Source of the DNA: Kosakonia sacchari SP1
GTDB taxonomy: Bacteria; Pseudomonadota; Gammaproteobacteria; Enterobacterales; Enterobacteriaceae
Length of the DNA: 64,000 nucleotides
Direction of reading: 5' to 3'
Assembly: GCF_000300455.3 (NCBI RefSeq)
Contig: NZ_CP007215.2
Span: 1,860,001 to 1,924,000, forward strand
In this document: piece by piece, positions 30,215 through 39,763 of the stretch
Layout: each line of letters begins with the position of its first letter
Numbering within the stretch: the first letter of the stretch is position 1
Position numbers and translations under genes: made by a program
The notes under the pieces: generated by a model
The model's database searches: none
Seen by the model: the letters and a program-made list of their open reading frames with translations, nothing else
What the model was told of the DNA's origin: nothing

Positions 30215-31324
30215 ATGGCTAAGCCCTTATCCCTGGCATTTATCGGCGGCGGCCTGAATTCCGCCATCGGTATGACCCATAAAATCGCCAGCCAGATGGA
30301 TGGACATTTCCAGTTATCTGCCGGCTGTTTCAGCCGGGATGACGCCCTTAATCGGCAAACCGGCATGGCCTGGGGGCTTGATGAGAGCAAGATTTACCAG
30401 GATGCGTTGACGCTGCTTGAGAAAGAACACGCGCATCTTGATGCGGTGGTGGTGCTAACGCCTACGCCCGCGCACCGCGAAATTCTGATGGCATGTCTGG
30501 AATATCCGCTGCCGATCATTTGCGAAAAAGCCTTAGTGGCGAGCGTCAAAGATGCTGAAGATATTCAGCAGCGCGTCGACGAGGTGAATAGCCAGCTCTA
30601 CGTGACGTTCAACTATACCGGCTACCCGATGGTGCGCGAATTACGCCAGCGCTTGCAAAGCGGCGCGCTGGGTCGGATTCAGCATGTGATGGTCGAAATG
30701 CCGCAAGAGGGTTTCAGCCGTTGTCGCAGCGACGGCAGCGTCGCGCTACCGCAAACCTGGCGGCGTACGGATAACGCGATCCCGACGGTATCGCTGGATC
30801 TTGGCGTACATGTCCATCAACTGGTGGAGTTCCTCACTGAGAAACATGCGCTGGATGTCTATGCCGTTAACAGTACCTTCGCTCGTGTGCCGGGCGTGGT
30901 GGACACGGTGAATATCGTTTCACGTTATAGCGATGATGTGGTGTGCAACTACTGGTATGGCAAGGCGGCGCTGGGTTATCGCAATGGTTTGCGGATCAGG
31001 GTGTATGGCACAGAAGGCAGCGCGGAATGGCTGCAAATGGAGCCCGAGTATCTACGTATTGCGGATATTCACGGCAACGTCAGCATTATTGACCGCACGG
31101 CGAGTGACAACACGGTGGCGAACCAGGAGCGGTACTGCCGCTTTAAAGCAGGCCATCCCGCCGGGTTTATTGAGGCCTTTGCGAACTATTACTGTGATAT
31201 CGCAGCAGCATTACGCGGCGAAGCGAATAGTTATGCTATTGACTCGCAGGTGGCTTTAAAAGGATTAGCTTTCCTTGAAAGCGCCAACAAAAGCGCATTA
31301 GCGCAACAAAAAATCATACTGTGA
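30215..31324 (+). CDS. Gfo/Idh/MocA-family NAD(P)-dependent oxidoreductase
   Basis: A 369-residue sugar dehydrogenase-like protein. The N-terminal Rossmann domain starts LSLAFIGGGLNSAIGM. The family EKP motif appears as EKA (ICEKALVAS) near residue 105, a variation at the Pro. The C-terminal domain has DLGVHVHQLVEF with the catalytic-type Asp/His. Members oxidise or reduce sugar nucleotides, often at C3, giving the ketone that a DegT aminotransferase uses. It begins 10 bases after the ATP-grasp gene with AAGGA upstream, so it is in the same operon. Confidence 0.86.
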   Translation: MAKPLSLAFIGGGLNSAIGMTHKIASQMDGHFQLSAGCFSRDDALNRQTGMAWGLDESKIYQDALTLLEKEHAHLDAVVVLTPTPAHREILMACLEYPLPIICEKALVASVKDAEDIQQRVDEVNSQLYVTFNYTGYPMVRELRQRLQSGALGRIQHVMVEMPQEGFSRCRSDGSVALPQTWRRTDNAIPTVSLDLGVHVHQLVEFLTEKHALDVYAVNSTFARVPGVVDTVNIVSRYSDDVVCNYWYGKAALGYRNGLRIRVYGTEGSAEWLQMEPEYLRIADIHGNVSIIDRTASDNTVANQERYCRFKAGHPAGFIEAFANYYCDIAAALRGEANSYAIDSQVALKGLAFLESANKSALAQQKIIL

Positions 31325-31364
31325 TTGCCACTTATTGTGTACTGAATGAGTCTCTGAGGTAGAT

Positions 31365-32489
31365 ATGTCTATTCTTGAAAAAATTAGCGAGTCCAGAAAC
31401 CATTTTCTCGATACGATCGACGAAATGCAGAAGAATGGTCGTCCGTTGGTATTATGCGGTGCCGGTTATTTAGGGCAAAAAACGTGGGAATTTTTGACCA
31501 GCCAGAATGTGAAAGTGGATTATGTCGCGGTCAATGAAAAATATTTTACCGAAGGTTCAACCTTTTACGGTTACGATATCATCAATTTAGACCAGCTAAC
31601 CCGACAAGACGGCACCTATAATTACATTCTGGCTATCCAGTATGTGAGCGCTGAATTAGAAGCGATGCTCGCAAACAACGCCGAAAGCATATTGATCTTC
31701 GACCACTCTTTTATTGGTGTAAATACGGACACGCTTTATACCGCCGAATTTTGCCAGGAAAATGAAGCCGTTTTGACGGAGTTTTATAACTCTTTAGGCG
31801 ATGAACGCTCAAAAGAAACGCTGGTTGCGTTTATTAATCAACGTATTTGTGCGCGCAGCTTGTACTACGGTAAATATTTCGATCCTAACCACTATCTGGC
31901 AGAAGACCTGGTGCGTTTACAGGATAACGAAGTGTATGTCGATTGCGGCGCTTACGACGGTGACAGCGTGGTTGCGTTCCTGAAAGCGGCACAGAAGCAG
32001 GGCGTGAAGAAACCGGCAAAAATCCTTGCTTTTGAACCGGAAGCGAAAAATTTCGCCTTATTACAGCGTGCCGATATTGGCGATGTTGAACTGAAAGCCA
32101 TCAATAAAGGTGTCTGGTCGGAAAATACAACATTACGCTTTGATTCCGGAATGGATACCTCGTCTCGTTTAAGCGAAGGGGAAGGTAACACCTCCATTGA
32201 TGTGGTCAGCATCGATAATGCCCTCGAAGGCACGAATTACGCTACATTTATTAAAATGGATATTGAGGGGGCGGAACTGGAAGCGCTAAAAGGTGCGCAA
32301 CATACCATTCGTGCATCTTTGCCTGTTCTGACTATTAGCTTGTATCACAAGCCGGAAGATTTGCTGACGATCCCGCAATACATTCGTGAACTGTCGGATA
32401 ATTATCGTTTTTATTTGCGCGGGCATCATCCGGCGCTGGCTTTTGAGCTGGTGTTATATGCATTGCCGGCCGGGAGAACGGTTCAATAA
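31365..32489 (+). CDS. FkbM-family methyltransferase with N-terminal Rossmann-like domain
   Basis: A 374-residue protein. Residues 1-130 hold a nucleotide-binding-like segment (LVLCGAGYLGQKTWEFL). From about residue 185 there is an S-adenosylmethionine methyltransferase of the FkbM family: motif I VYVDCGAYDGDSV, an acidic FEPEAKNF, and the FkbM signature FIKMDIEGAELEALKGA. FkbM enzymes usually O-methylate sugars or carboxylates, so this probably caps the glycan. It ends the island; the fliA promoter region follows directly with no clear terminator. Confidence 0.88.
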   Translation: MSILEKISESRNHFLDTIDEMQKNGRPLVLCGAGYLGQKTWEFLTSQNVKVDYVAVNEKYFTEGSTFYGYDIINLDQLTRQDGTYNYILAIQYVSAELEAMLANNAESILIFDHSFIGVNTDTLYTAEFCQENEAVLTEFYNSLGDERSKETLVAFINQRICARSLYYGKYFDPNHYLAEDLVRLQDNEVYVDCGAYDGDSVVAFLKAAQKQGVKKPAKILAFEPEAKNFALLQRADIGDVELKAINKGVWSENTTLRFDSGMDTSSRLSEGEGNTSIDVVSIDNALEGTNYATFIKMDIEGAELEALKGAQHTIRASLPVLTISLYHKPEDLLTIPQYIRELSDNYRFYLRGHHPALAFELVLYALPAGRTVQ

Positions 32490-32555
32490 AGTCAAATAAC
32501 CCCCATTTCACCCACTATTCATCCGATTAAAACCACTCCAGAATCGGATAATCGT

Positions 32556-32563
32556 GCCGATAA
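32556..32563 (+). promoter_or_regulatory. FliA-type -10 element upstream of fliA
   Basis: An exact GCCGATAA 26 bases before the fliA GTG. No good TAAA lies 15 bases upstream, so autoregulation by FliA is plausible but the -35 is weak. An FlhDC-dependent promoter is expected in the same stretch. Confidence 0.6.
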
Positions 32564-32588
32564 CTCAATTAACGCAGGGCTGTTTATC

Positions 32589-33308
32589 GTGAATTCACTC
32601 TATACCGCTGAAGGTGTAATGGATAAACACTCGCTGTGGCAGCGTTATGTACCTCTTGTGCGTCACGAAGCATTGCGCCTGCAGGTGCGTTTGCCGGCGA
32701 GTGTGGAACTGGACGACCTGCTACAGGCGGGCGGTATCGGTTTACTGAATGCAGTAGACCGATATGACGCTCTGCAAGGAACGGCATTTACCACTTACGC
32801 AGTACAGCGTATTCGTGGGGCGATGCTGGACGAATTGCGCAGCCGCGATTGGGTGCCGCGCAGCGTTCGGCGTAATGCCCGCGAAGTGGCGCAGGCAATG
32901 GGGCAACTTGAGCAAGAACTGGGACGTAACGCGACGGAAACAGAAGTGTCGCAGCGTCTTGGAATTCCTGTAGAGGAATACCGTCAGATGCTGCTCGATA
33001 CCAATAACAGCCAGCTTTTTTCCTATGATGAATGGCGGGAAGAGCATGGCGACAGTATCGAGCTGGTCACCGACGATCATCAACAGGAAAACCCGTTATT
33101 CCAGTTAATGGAAAGTAATTTACGTCACCGGGTCATGGAAGCGATTGAGTCGCTGCCGGAACGTGAACAACTTGTCCTGACACTGTACTACCAGGAAGAA
33201 CTCAATCTGAAAGAGATTGGTGCCGTTCTGGAAGTCGGGGAATCGCGAGTCAGCCAGCTCCATAGCCAGGCTATTAAACGCTTACGTACCAAGCTGGGTA
33301 AGTTATAG
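32589..33308 (+). CDS. fliA: RNA polymerase sigma-28 factor FliA
   Basis: FliA directs transcription of late flagellar genes such as fliC, fliDST, motAB and che. The 239 residues equal E. coli FliA. Region 2 (ELDDLLQAGGIGLLNAVDRY), region 3 and the region 4 helix-turn-helix (LKEIGAVLEVGESRVSQLHS) are intact. The start is GTG at 32589 after AGGG, as in E. coli. FliZ follows 62 bases downstream. Its target promoters in this window carry GTCGATAA or GCCGATAA. Confidence 0.97.
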   Translation: MNSLYTAEGVMDKHSLWQRYVPLVRHEALRLQVRLPASVELDDLLQAGGIGLLNAVDRYDALQGTAFTTYAVQRIRGAMLDELRSRDWVPRSVRRNAREVAQAMGQLEQELGRNATETEVSQRLGIPVEEYRQMLLDTNNSQLFSYDEWREEHGDSIELVTDDHQQENPLFQLMESNLRHRVMEAIESLPEREQLVLTLYYQEELNLKEIGAVLEVGESRVSQLHSQAIKRLRTKLGKL

Positions 33309-33370
33309 GTCGGTGATTCTGCATCACTCCTGGTAAATGCCGTACAACGCATTGACAACCAGGAGTTATC

Positions 33371-33922
33371 ATGACGGTGCAGCAACCTAAAAGACGGCCT
33401 CTAAGCCGCTACCTTAAAGACTTTAAACACAGCCAGACGCATTGCGCACACTGCCACAAGCTGCTTGATCGCATCACACTGGTACGCCGGGGCGAAATCG
33501 TGAATAAAATCGCGATTTCGCGTCTGGATATGCTGTTGGATGAAGCGGCCTGGCAACAAGAGCAGAAAGAGTGGGTCGCACTCTGTCGTTTTTGCGGCGA
33601 TCTGCACTGCAAAGAGCAGAGCGATTTCTTCGATATCATCGGTTTTAAACAATATCTTTTCGAACAAACCGAAATGAGCCACGGTACGGTGCGCGAGTAT
33701 GTCGTGCGTTTGCGCCGCCTTGGCAACCATCTCACTGAACTCAATATTTCCCGACAACTGCTTGAAGAAGGGTTCCTCGACGAAAATCTGGAACCGTGGT
33801 TACCGGCGACCAGCACCAATAATTATCGGATTGCTTTGCGCAAATATGCGCAGTTTAAAACCCAGATGCGTTTTGCGTCCGTGCAAAAAATCGCTGTAGG
33901 TGCAACATCTGATTTATATTAA
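33371..33922 (+). CDS. fliZ: Flagellar/stationary-phase regulator FliZ
   Basis: FliZ has 183 residues, the same as in E. coli. There it competes with RpoS at promoters and so favours motility over curli and stationary-phase programmes. The protein is basic, with a Cys/His cluster near the N-terminus (THCAHCHKLL) and a second at LCRFCGDLHC, and a core-binding-like fold of tyrosine recombinases. AGGAG lies 6 bases before the ATG. It is co-transcribed with fliA. Confidence 0.96.
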   Translation: MTVQQPKRRPLSRYLKDFKHSQTHCAHCHKLLDRITLVRRGEIVNKIAISRLDMLLDEAAWQQEQKEWVALCRFCGDLHCKEQSDFFDIIGFKQYLFEQTEMSHGTVREYVVRLRRLGNHLTELNISRQLLEEGFLDENLEPWLPATSTNNYRIALRKYAQFKTQMRFASVQKIAVGATSDLY

Positions 33923-34005
33923 AAAGGAATAAGATGTAGCCGAGTTGTGCTTGTACTTAGCGTCAGGCACCTTACACTACAGCCAATTTCTTTATCGGGG
34001 TAACT

Positions 34006-34806
34006 ATGAAACTAGCACTTTTGGGACGTCAGGCGCTGATGGGTGTGATGGCCGTCGCGCTGGTAGCAGGGATGAGCGTGAAAACATTCGCGGCGGAAAA
34101 CCTGCTCAATAAAGTCAAAGAGCGTGGCACGCTGTTGGTGGGTCTGGAAGGCACGTATCCGCCGTTTAGTTTCCAGGGCGACGATGGCAAGCTTACTGGT
34201 TTTGAAGTAGAGTTCGCCGAAGCGTTGGCGCAGCATCTTGGCGTAAAAGCATCCCTGAAACCCACCAAATGGGACGGCATGCTGGCATCGCTGGATTCTA
34301 AACGCATCGACGTGGTGATTAACCAGGTCACCATCTCCGATGAGCGTAAGAAAAAGTATGATTTCTCAACGCCTTATACCGTTTCCGGTATCCAGGCGCT
34401 GGTGAAAAAAGGAAACGAAGCGGGGATCAAATCCGCAGCGGATCTGAAAGGCAAGAAAGTGGGCGTGGGCCTTGGCACTAACTATGAAGAGTGGCTGCGT
34501 AAGAACGTGCAGGGCGTTGATATTCGCACCTATGATGATGACCCGACTAAATATCAGGATTTACGCGTTGGCCGTATTGACGCTATCCTGGTCGATCGTC
34601 TGGCCGCGCTGGATCTGGTGAAGAAAACCAAAGATACGCTGGCGGTAGCGGGGGATGCTTTCTCGCGTCAGGAATCCGGCGTTGCGCTGCGTAAAGGTAA
34701 TGACGATTTGCTGAAAGCTATCGACGCAGCTATTGCCGAGATGCAAAAAGACGGCACCATGAAAACGCTGTCGGAAAAATGGTTTGGAGCGGATGTGACG
34801 AAGTAA
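34006..34806 (+). CDS. tcyJ: Cystine ABC transporter substrate-binding protein
   Basis: TcyJ (FliY) is the periplasmic receptor of the L-cystine importer. The 266 residues start with a signal peptide of about 29 residues ending KTFAA. The mature SBP_bac_3 domain begins NLLNKVKERGTLLVGLEG, the family pattern for polar amino acid receptors. The other parts of the transporter, tcyL and tcyN, lie downstream after dcyD. A strong terminator between tcyJ and dcyD keeps much of the transcript to tcyJ alone, as suits a receptor needed in excess. Confidence 0.95.
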   Translation: MKLALLGRQALMGVMAVALVAGMSVKTFAAENLLNKVKERGTLLVGLEGTYPPFSFQGDDGKLTGFEVEFAEALAQHLGVKASLKPTKWDGMLASLDSKRIDVVINQVTISDERKKKYDFSTPYTVSGIQALVKKGNEAGIKSAADLKGKKVGVGLGTNYEEWLRKNVQGVDIRTYDDDPTKYQDLRVGRIDAILVDRLAALDLVKKTKDTLAVAGDAFSRQESGVALRKGNDDLLKAIDAAIAEMQKDGTMKTLSEKWFGADVTK

Positions 34807-34819
34807 TCGTTACCCGCTA

Positions 34820-34850
34820 AAAAAAGGCGCTTAATCAAGCGCCTTTTTTA
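34820..34850 (+). terminator. Terminator after tcyJ
   Basis: A GGCGCTT-AATC-AAGCGCC stem inside A- and T-runs forms a strong rho-independent terminator. Confidence 0.93.
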
Positions 34851-34891
34851 TTTCATCGACTTTAGTGTGCATAATAAAAAGCAGTTGCTAA

Positions 34892-35902
<1,011 letters not shown>

Positions 35903-35923
35903 TTCCCAGACAGAGCAAAAATA

Positions 35924-36592
35924 ATGCAAGAGAGTCTACAACTGGTTATCGACTCCGCGCCTTACCTGTTAAAGGGCGCGGTATTTACACTGCAACTCAG
36001 TATTGGCGGGATGTTTTTTGGCTTACTGTTGGGCTTTCTGCTGGCGCTGATGCGCATGTCGCCGCTCTTACCTGTGCGCTGGCTGGCGCGTTTTTACATC
36101 TCTATTTTTCGCGGTACGCCGCTTATCGCCCAGTTGTTTATGATCTATTACGGTCTGCCGCAGTTTGGGATTGAGCTGGATCCTATTCCGTCGGCGATGA
36201 TCGGTCTGTCACTTAATACAGCGGCCTACGCGGCGGAGACGCTGCGCGCGGCGATTTCGTCTATTGATAAAGGGCAGTGGGAAGCGGCGGCCAGTATTGG
36301 CATGACGCCGTGGCAGACGCTGCGTCGCGCGATTCTCCCGCAAGCCGCGCGTGTCGCATTACCGCCGCTGAGCAACAGTTTTATTAGCCTGGTGAAAGAT
36401 ACGTCACTGGCGGCAACTATCCAGGTGCCGGAGCTGTTCCGTCAGGCGCAGTTAATCACCTCCCGTACGCTGGAAGTGTTCACCATGTACCTTGCGGCAT
36501 CGCTCATTTACTGGGTAATGGCTACTGTACTTTCTTCGCTGCAAAACTATTTCGAAAACCAGCTTAATCGTCAGGAGCGTGATCCGAAATGA
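35924..36592 (+). CDS. tcyL: Cystine ABC transporter permease
   Basis: TcyL (YecS) is the membrane permease of the L-cystine importer. The 222 residues equal the E. coli protein. It has about five membrane segments and the EAA loop EAAASIGMTPWQTLRRAILPQA that contacts the ATPase. It starts 21 bases after dcyD and overlaps tcyN by 4 bases. Confidence 0.95.
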   Translation: MQESLQLVIDSAPYLLKGAVFTLQLSIGGMFFGLLLGFLLALMRMSPLLPVRWLARFYISIFRGTPLIAQLFMIYYGLPQFGIELDPIPSAMIGLSLNTAAYAAETLRAAISSIDKGQWEAAASIGMTPWQTLRRAILPQAARVALPPLSNSFISLVKDTSLAATIQVPELFRQAQLITSRTLEVFTMYLAASLIYWVMATVLSSLQNYFENQLNRQERDPK

Positions 36593-37341
36593 GTGCTATC
36601 GACGTGAAAAATCTGGTGAAAAACTTCCACGGCCAGACAGTGTTGCACGGTATCGATCTTGAGGTGCAGCAGGGCGAAGTGGTGGCGATTATTGGCCCGA
36701 GCGGCTCCGGTAAAACTACCTTGTTGCGCAGCATTAACCTGCTTGAACAGCCAGAGAACGGTACAATCCGCGTGGGTGATATTACCATTGATACCGCGCG
36801 TTCTCTGAGTCAGCAGAAAAGCGCTATCCGCCAGTTACGCCAGCATGTTGGTTTTGTTTTTCAGAACTTCAATCTGTTCCCGCACCGGACCGTGCTGGAA
36901 AACATTATTGAAGGGCCGGTTATCGTGAAAGGTGAACCAAAGGACGAGGCTGCCGCACGGGCGCGTGAACTACTGGTAAAAGTGGGGCTGAGTGGCAAAG
37001 AGAATAACTACCCGCGGCGCTTGTCGGGCGGGCAGCAGCAGCGAGTGGCGATAGCCCGCGCGCTGGCGATGCGCCCGGATGTGATCCTTTTTGACGAGCC
37101 GACATCCGCACTCGATCCTGAACTGGTGGGCGAAGTGCTTAATGCCATTCGCCAGCTGGCGCAGGAAAAGCGCACGATGGTGATTGTCACGCATGAGATG
37201 AGTTTTGCACGTGACGTGGCGGACAGGGCAATATTTATGGATCAGGGGCGTATTGTAGAACAAGGACCAGCGAAAGCGTTGTTTGCTGACCCGCAACAAC
37301 CGCGTACGCGCCAGTTTCTGGAAAAATTCCTCATGCAGTAA
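36589..37341 (+). CDS. tcyN: Cystine ABC transporter ATP-binding protein
   Basis: TcyN (YecC) powers the cystine importer. The 250 residues match the family. Walker A is GPSGSGKTT, the signature is LSGGQQQRVAIARAL, Walker B is VILFDEPTSALD and the switch His lies in VTHEMSFA. The start overlaps the tcyL stop by 4 bases, so permease and ATPase are co-translated. Confidence 0.96.
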   Translation: MSAIDVKNLVKNFHGQTVLHGIDLEVQQGEVVAIIGPSGSGKTTLLRSINLLEQPENGTIRVGDITIDTARSLSQQKSAIRQLRQHVGFVFQNFNLFPHRTVLENIIEGPVIVKGEPKDEAAARARELLVKVGLSGKENNYPRRLSGGQQQRVAIARALAMRPDVILFDEPTSALDPELVGEVLNAIRQLAQEKRTMVIVTHEMSFARDVADRAIFMDQGRIVEQGPAKALFADPQQPRTRQFLEKFLMQ

Positions 37342-37346
37342 TGCTT

Positions 37347-37388
37347 ACGCGGTTCAGCGCACAAATTGGCTGAATCGCGTTAATTTTA
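37347..37388 (+). terminator. Terminator after tcyN
   Basis: A 12-bp stem with one G-T pair (37347-37358 with 37369-37380), then TAATTTTACTT. It ends the dcyD-tcyL-tcyN transcript. Confidence 0.75.
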
Positions 37389-37626
37389 CTTAAGTTAAGA
37401 TTCACTGCTTTTATTACATACAGATTTTGCAGGGATATTTCCCGACTTTCTGCCGTGCGGCTGAAACGCCAGCCAGTTATTCCTTCCTGAAGATGCCGTT
37501 AACGCTGGCGTTAAACGCAACTTATTTCCAAATGTATCGATATTTTATATTTATAATTAAGTTTTATGTGTTAGCTTATTGTATACAAAATAATGATTAT
37601 TAAAACCAGGGGTATTACCGGTCGGT

Positions 37627-38349
37627 ATGCAGGATACAGAATTCTTTACCTGGCGTCGTGACATGATGTCGCGGTTCCAGGAGATGACAACATCTCAGGA
37701 TGTTTATTCCGAATTACAGCGGCAGACACAGCTGCTGGAATTTGATTATTTTTCGCTTTGCGTTCGCCACCCGGTGCCTTTTACCCGGCCGAAGTTGAGC
37801 GTTGAAAGCTCTTATCCACAAGCGTGGATGCAGCATTATCAGGCAGAGAACTATTTTGCTATTGACCCGGTGCTGAAGGCTGAAAACTTCATTCAGGGAC
37901 ATCTTCCCTGGAATGACAAACTCTTTCGCGATGCCACGGTATTGTGGGATGCCGCGCGGGATCACGGATTGCGCAAAGGTATTTCGCAGTGCCTGATGTT
38001 GCCCAATCATGCGATGGGATTTTTGTCCGTGTCGCGCACCAGCCTGTTTGGCAAAATGATGTCGGATGATGAAATTGAATTGCGTCTGCAGACGCTGGTG
38101 CAGTTAAGCCTGCTGGCATTAACGCGTCTGGAAGATCAGATGGTGCTGGCGCCTGAAATGAAATTCAGTAAGCGTGAACGTGAAATTCTCAAGTGGACGG
38201 CGGAAGGTAAAACATCTGCAGAGATCGCGATGATTTTATCCATCTCCGAAAACACCGTTAATTTTCATCAAAAAAATATGCAGAAGAAATTTAATGCGCC
38301 GAACAAAACACAGATCGCATGCTACGCAGCGGCAACAGGGATGATTTAA
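37627..38349 (+). CDS. sdiA: LuxR-type quorum-sensing regulator SdiA
   Basis: SdiA senses N-acyl homoserine lactones made by other bacteria. The 240 residues equal E. coli SdiA. The N-terminal autoinducer domain has the conserved YFSLCVRHPVPFTRPK. The GerE-type helix-turn-helix (KTSAEIAMILSISENTVNFH) is almost the same as in E. coli. No luxI-like synthase is present in this window, so it is a solo receptor here. The 285-base upstream spacer is AT-rich. Confidence 0.96.
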   Translation: MQDTEFFTWRRDMMSRFQEMTTSQDVYSELQRQTQLLEFDYFSLCVRHPVPFTRPKLSVESSYPQAWMQHYQAENYFAIDPVLKAENFIQGHLPWNDKLFRDATVLWDAARDHGLRKGISQCLMLPNHAMGFLSVSRTSLFGKMMSDDEIELRLQTLVQLSLLALTRLEDQMVLAPEMKFSKREREILKWTAEGKTSAEIAMILSISENTVNFHQKNMQKKFNAPNKTQIACYAAATGMI

Positions 38350-38416
38350 TTATCCCTTATGTTTTGCCCGGCAAAGATAGCCAGCTGACAAAGTTATTTT
38401 GGCAGCCGGTTATTAT

Positions 38417-38641
38417 TTACTGGCGATAGGCTTGTTTAATTTGCTTAACAGTACCGGAAAATACCGCCGCCTGAGCTTCATCTTCCATTTGTTCGATTTG
38501 CTTTTCCATTTTAAGGATAACGCGTCCGGCGTCTGCTTGGCCCATGGCTTGCAGCATCAGCGTAATCATTGATTTCAGGCAGGAGACTTCCAGCGCCAGT
38601 TCCTTTGCATTATCAGCAGTGGAAAAATCAGGTGTGCTCAA
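38417..38641 (-). CDS. yecF: DUF2594 family protein YecF
   Basis: A 74-residue, helical, soluble protein of unknown function, conserved in Enterobacteriaceae. It starts [20 protein letters not shown] and has a central hydrophobic helix with Met-rich residues and a charged second helix ([13 protein letters not shown]), suggesting a small coiled coil. It is convergent with sdiA and divergent from uvrY, the same place as in E. coli. Confidence 0.92.
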   Translation of the reverse strand: MSTPDFSTADNAKELALEVSCLKSMITLMLQAMGQADAGRVILKMEKQIEQMEDEAQAAVFSGTVKQIKQAYRQ

Positions 38642-39106
38642 TTTATTTTCCTCGTTACGGTGTCGCGCATCTGCGCGACGAACACTGTCAAAGCGGCGGA
38701 GTATACCATAATGCTGGCAAAAGAAATCAGTGGTTGTTTTTTGATCATTCTTTTCAGTTTATTAAATTAAACCTGACGGTAATAAGCCGTGCTGTTTTTA
38801 ATTATCGAAGAATATATGTTTAAGCAAGGTTTAGAGGCAGTTAATTGTTGTTACATGCGAAGCGTGCTAATAGTCATATCTGCAAACACAATTTTTAGTA
38901 ACTTTTTGAAAAACGGCGCTAAAACTTTTTTAGCGCTGCGCTTGAAAAGCTCGCGAAAGTTTCCGCACTCTGTACAACTTAATTTCCAAAAACGCGAACA
39001 AAATCGAAAGTTACTGGTTTTTTAACCTTTCACTGTTAGATGAAAAAAAGTTAATATACGTTGAATTAGACTTTTGTCGCGTTATCCCTATTCCGGAGAT
39101 ACTCCA
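38642..39106. other. AT-rich intergenic region upstream of uvrY
   Basis: No convincing gene. Short plus-strand reading frames here lack ribosome sites and family similarity. A perfect 9-bp inverted repeat with a 3-base loop lies at 38916-38936. The segment near the uvrY start probably holds the uvrY promoter. Confidence 0.6.
38916..38936. repeat. Inverted repeat upstream of uvrY
   Basis: GCGCTAAAA and TTTTAGCGC form a perfect 9-bp stem around CTT. It lacks a following T-run on the plus strand, so an operator or an RNA hairpin is more likely than a terminator. Confidence 0.6.
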
Positions 39107-39763
39107 TTGATCAACGTACTACTTGTTGATGACCATGAACTGGTGCGCGCAGGGATACGACGCATTCTTGAAGACATTAAGGGCATAAAAGTTATCGGCG
39201 AGGTCAACTGTGGGGAAGATGCTATTAAATGGTGTCGGGCCAATACGGTTGATGTCGTTCTGATGGATATGAATATGCCCGGTATCGGCGGCCTCGAAGC
39301 GACGCGGAAAATCGCGCGTGGTAGTGCTGATACCAAAGTGATTATGCTTACTGTCCACACTGAAAACCCACTGCCCGCGAAAGTGATGCAGGCGGGCGCA
39401 GCAGGATATCTCAGCAAAGGCGCCGCGCCGCAGGAAATGGTGAACGCTATCCGCTCCGTGCAGTCTGGCCAGCGCTATATCGCTTCTGACATTGCTCAGC
39501 AAATGGCGCTTAGCCAAATCGAACCCGAAAAAACGGACTCGCCGTTCGACAGTTTGTCTGAACGTGAATTGCAGATTATGCTGATGATCACCAAAGGCCA
39601 GAAGGTCAATGAGATCTCAGAACAGCTACATCTGAGCCCAAAAACGGTGAATAGCTACCGCTATCGTATGTTCAGCAAATTGAACATTCACGGCGACGTC
39701 GAACTGACGCACCTCGCTATTCGCCATGGGTTGTGCAATGCGGAGACGTTAATAAGTCAGTGA
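39107..39763 (+). CDS. uvrY: BarA/UvrY response regulator
   Basis: UvrY (SirA) is the FixJ-type response regulator of BarA; in E. coli it activates csrB/csrC and so controls CsrA, carbon use and motility. From the TTG at 39107 it has 218 residues, as in E. coli, with CGGAG 7 bases upstream. Asp54 in VLMDMNMPG is the phosphorylation site, and the C-terminal LuxR-type helix-turn-helix is intact ([20 protein letters not shown]). A TTG 11 codons upstream is a less likely start. Its stop overlaps the uvrC GTG. Confidence 0.96.
   Translation: MINVLLVDDHELVRAGIRRILEDIKGIKVIGEVNCGEDAIKWCRANTVDVVLMDMNMPGIGGLEATRKIARGSADTKVIMLTVHTENPLPAKVMQAGAAGYLSKGAAPQEMVNAIRSVQSGQRYIASDIAQQMALSQIEPEKTDSPFDSLSERELQIMLMITKGQKVNEISEQLHLSPKTVNSYRYRMFSKLNIHGDVELTHLAIRHGLCNAETLISQ

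Noticed and set aside
38789-39025. A 78-residue frame upstream of uvrY
   Set aside because: It covers the inverted repeat in an AT-rich spacer and lacks a ribosome site and similarity.
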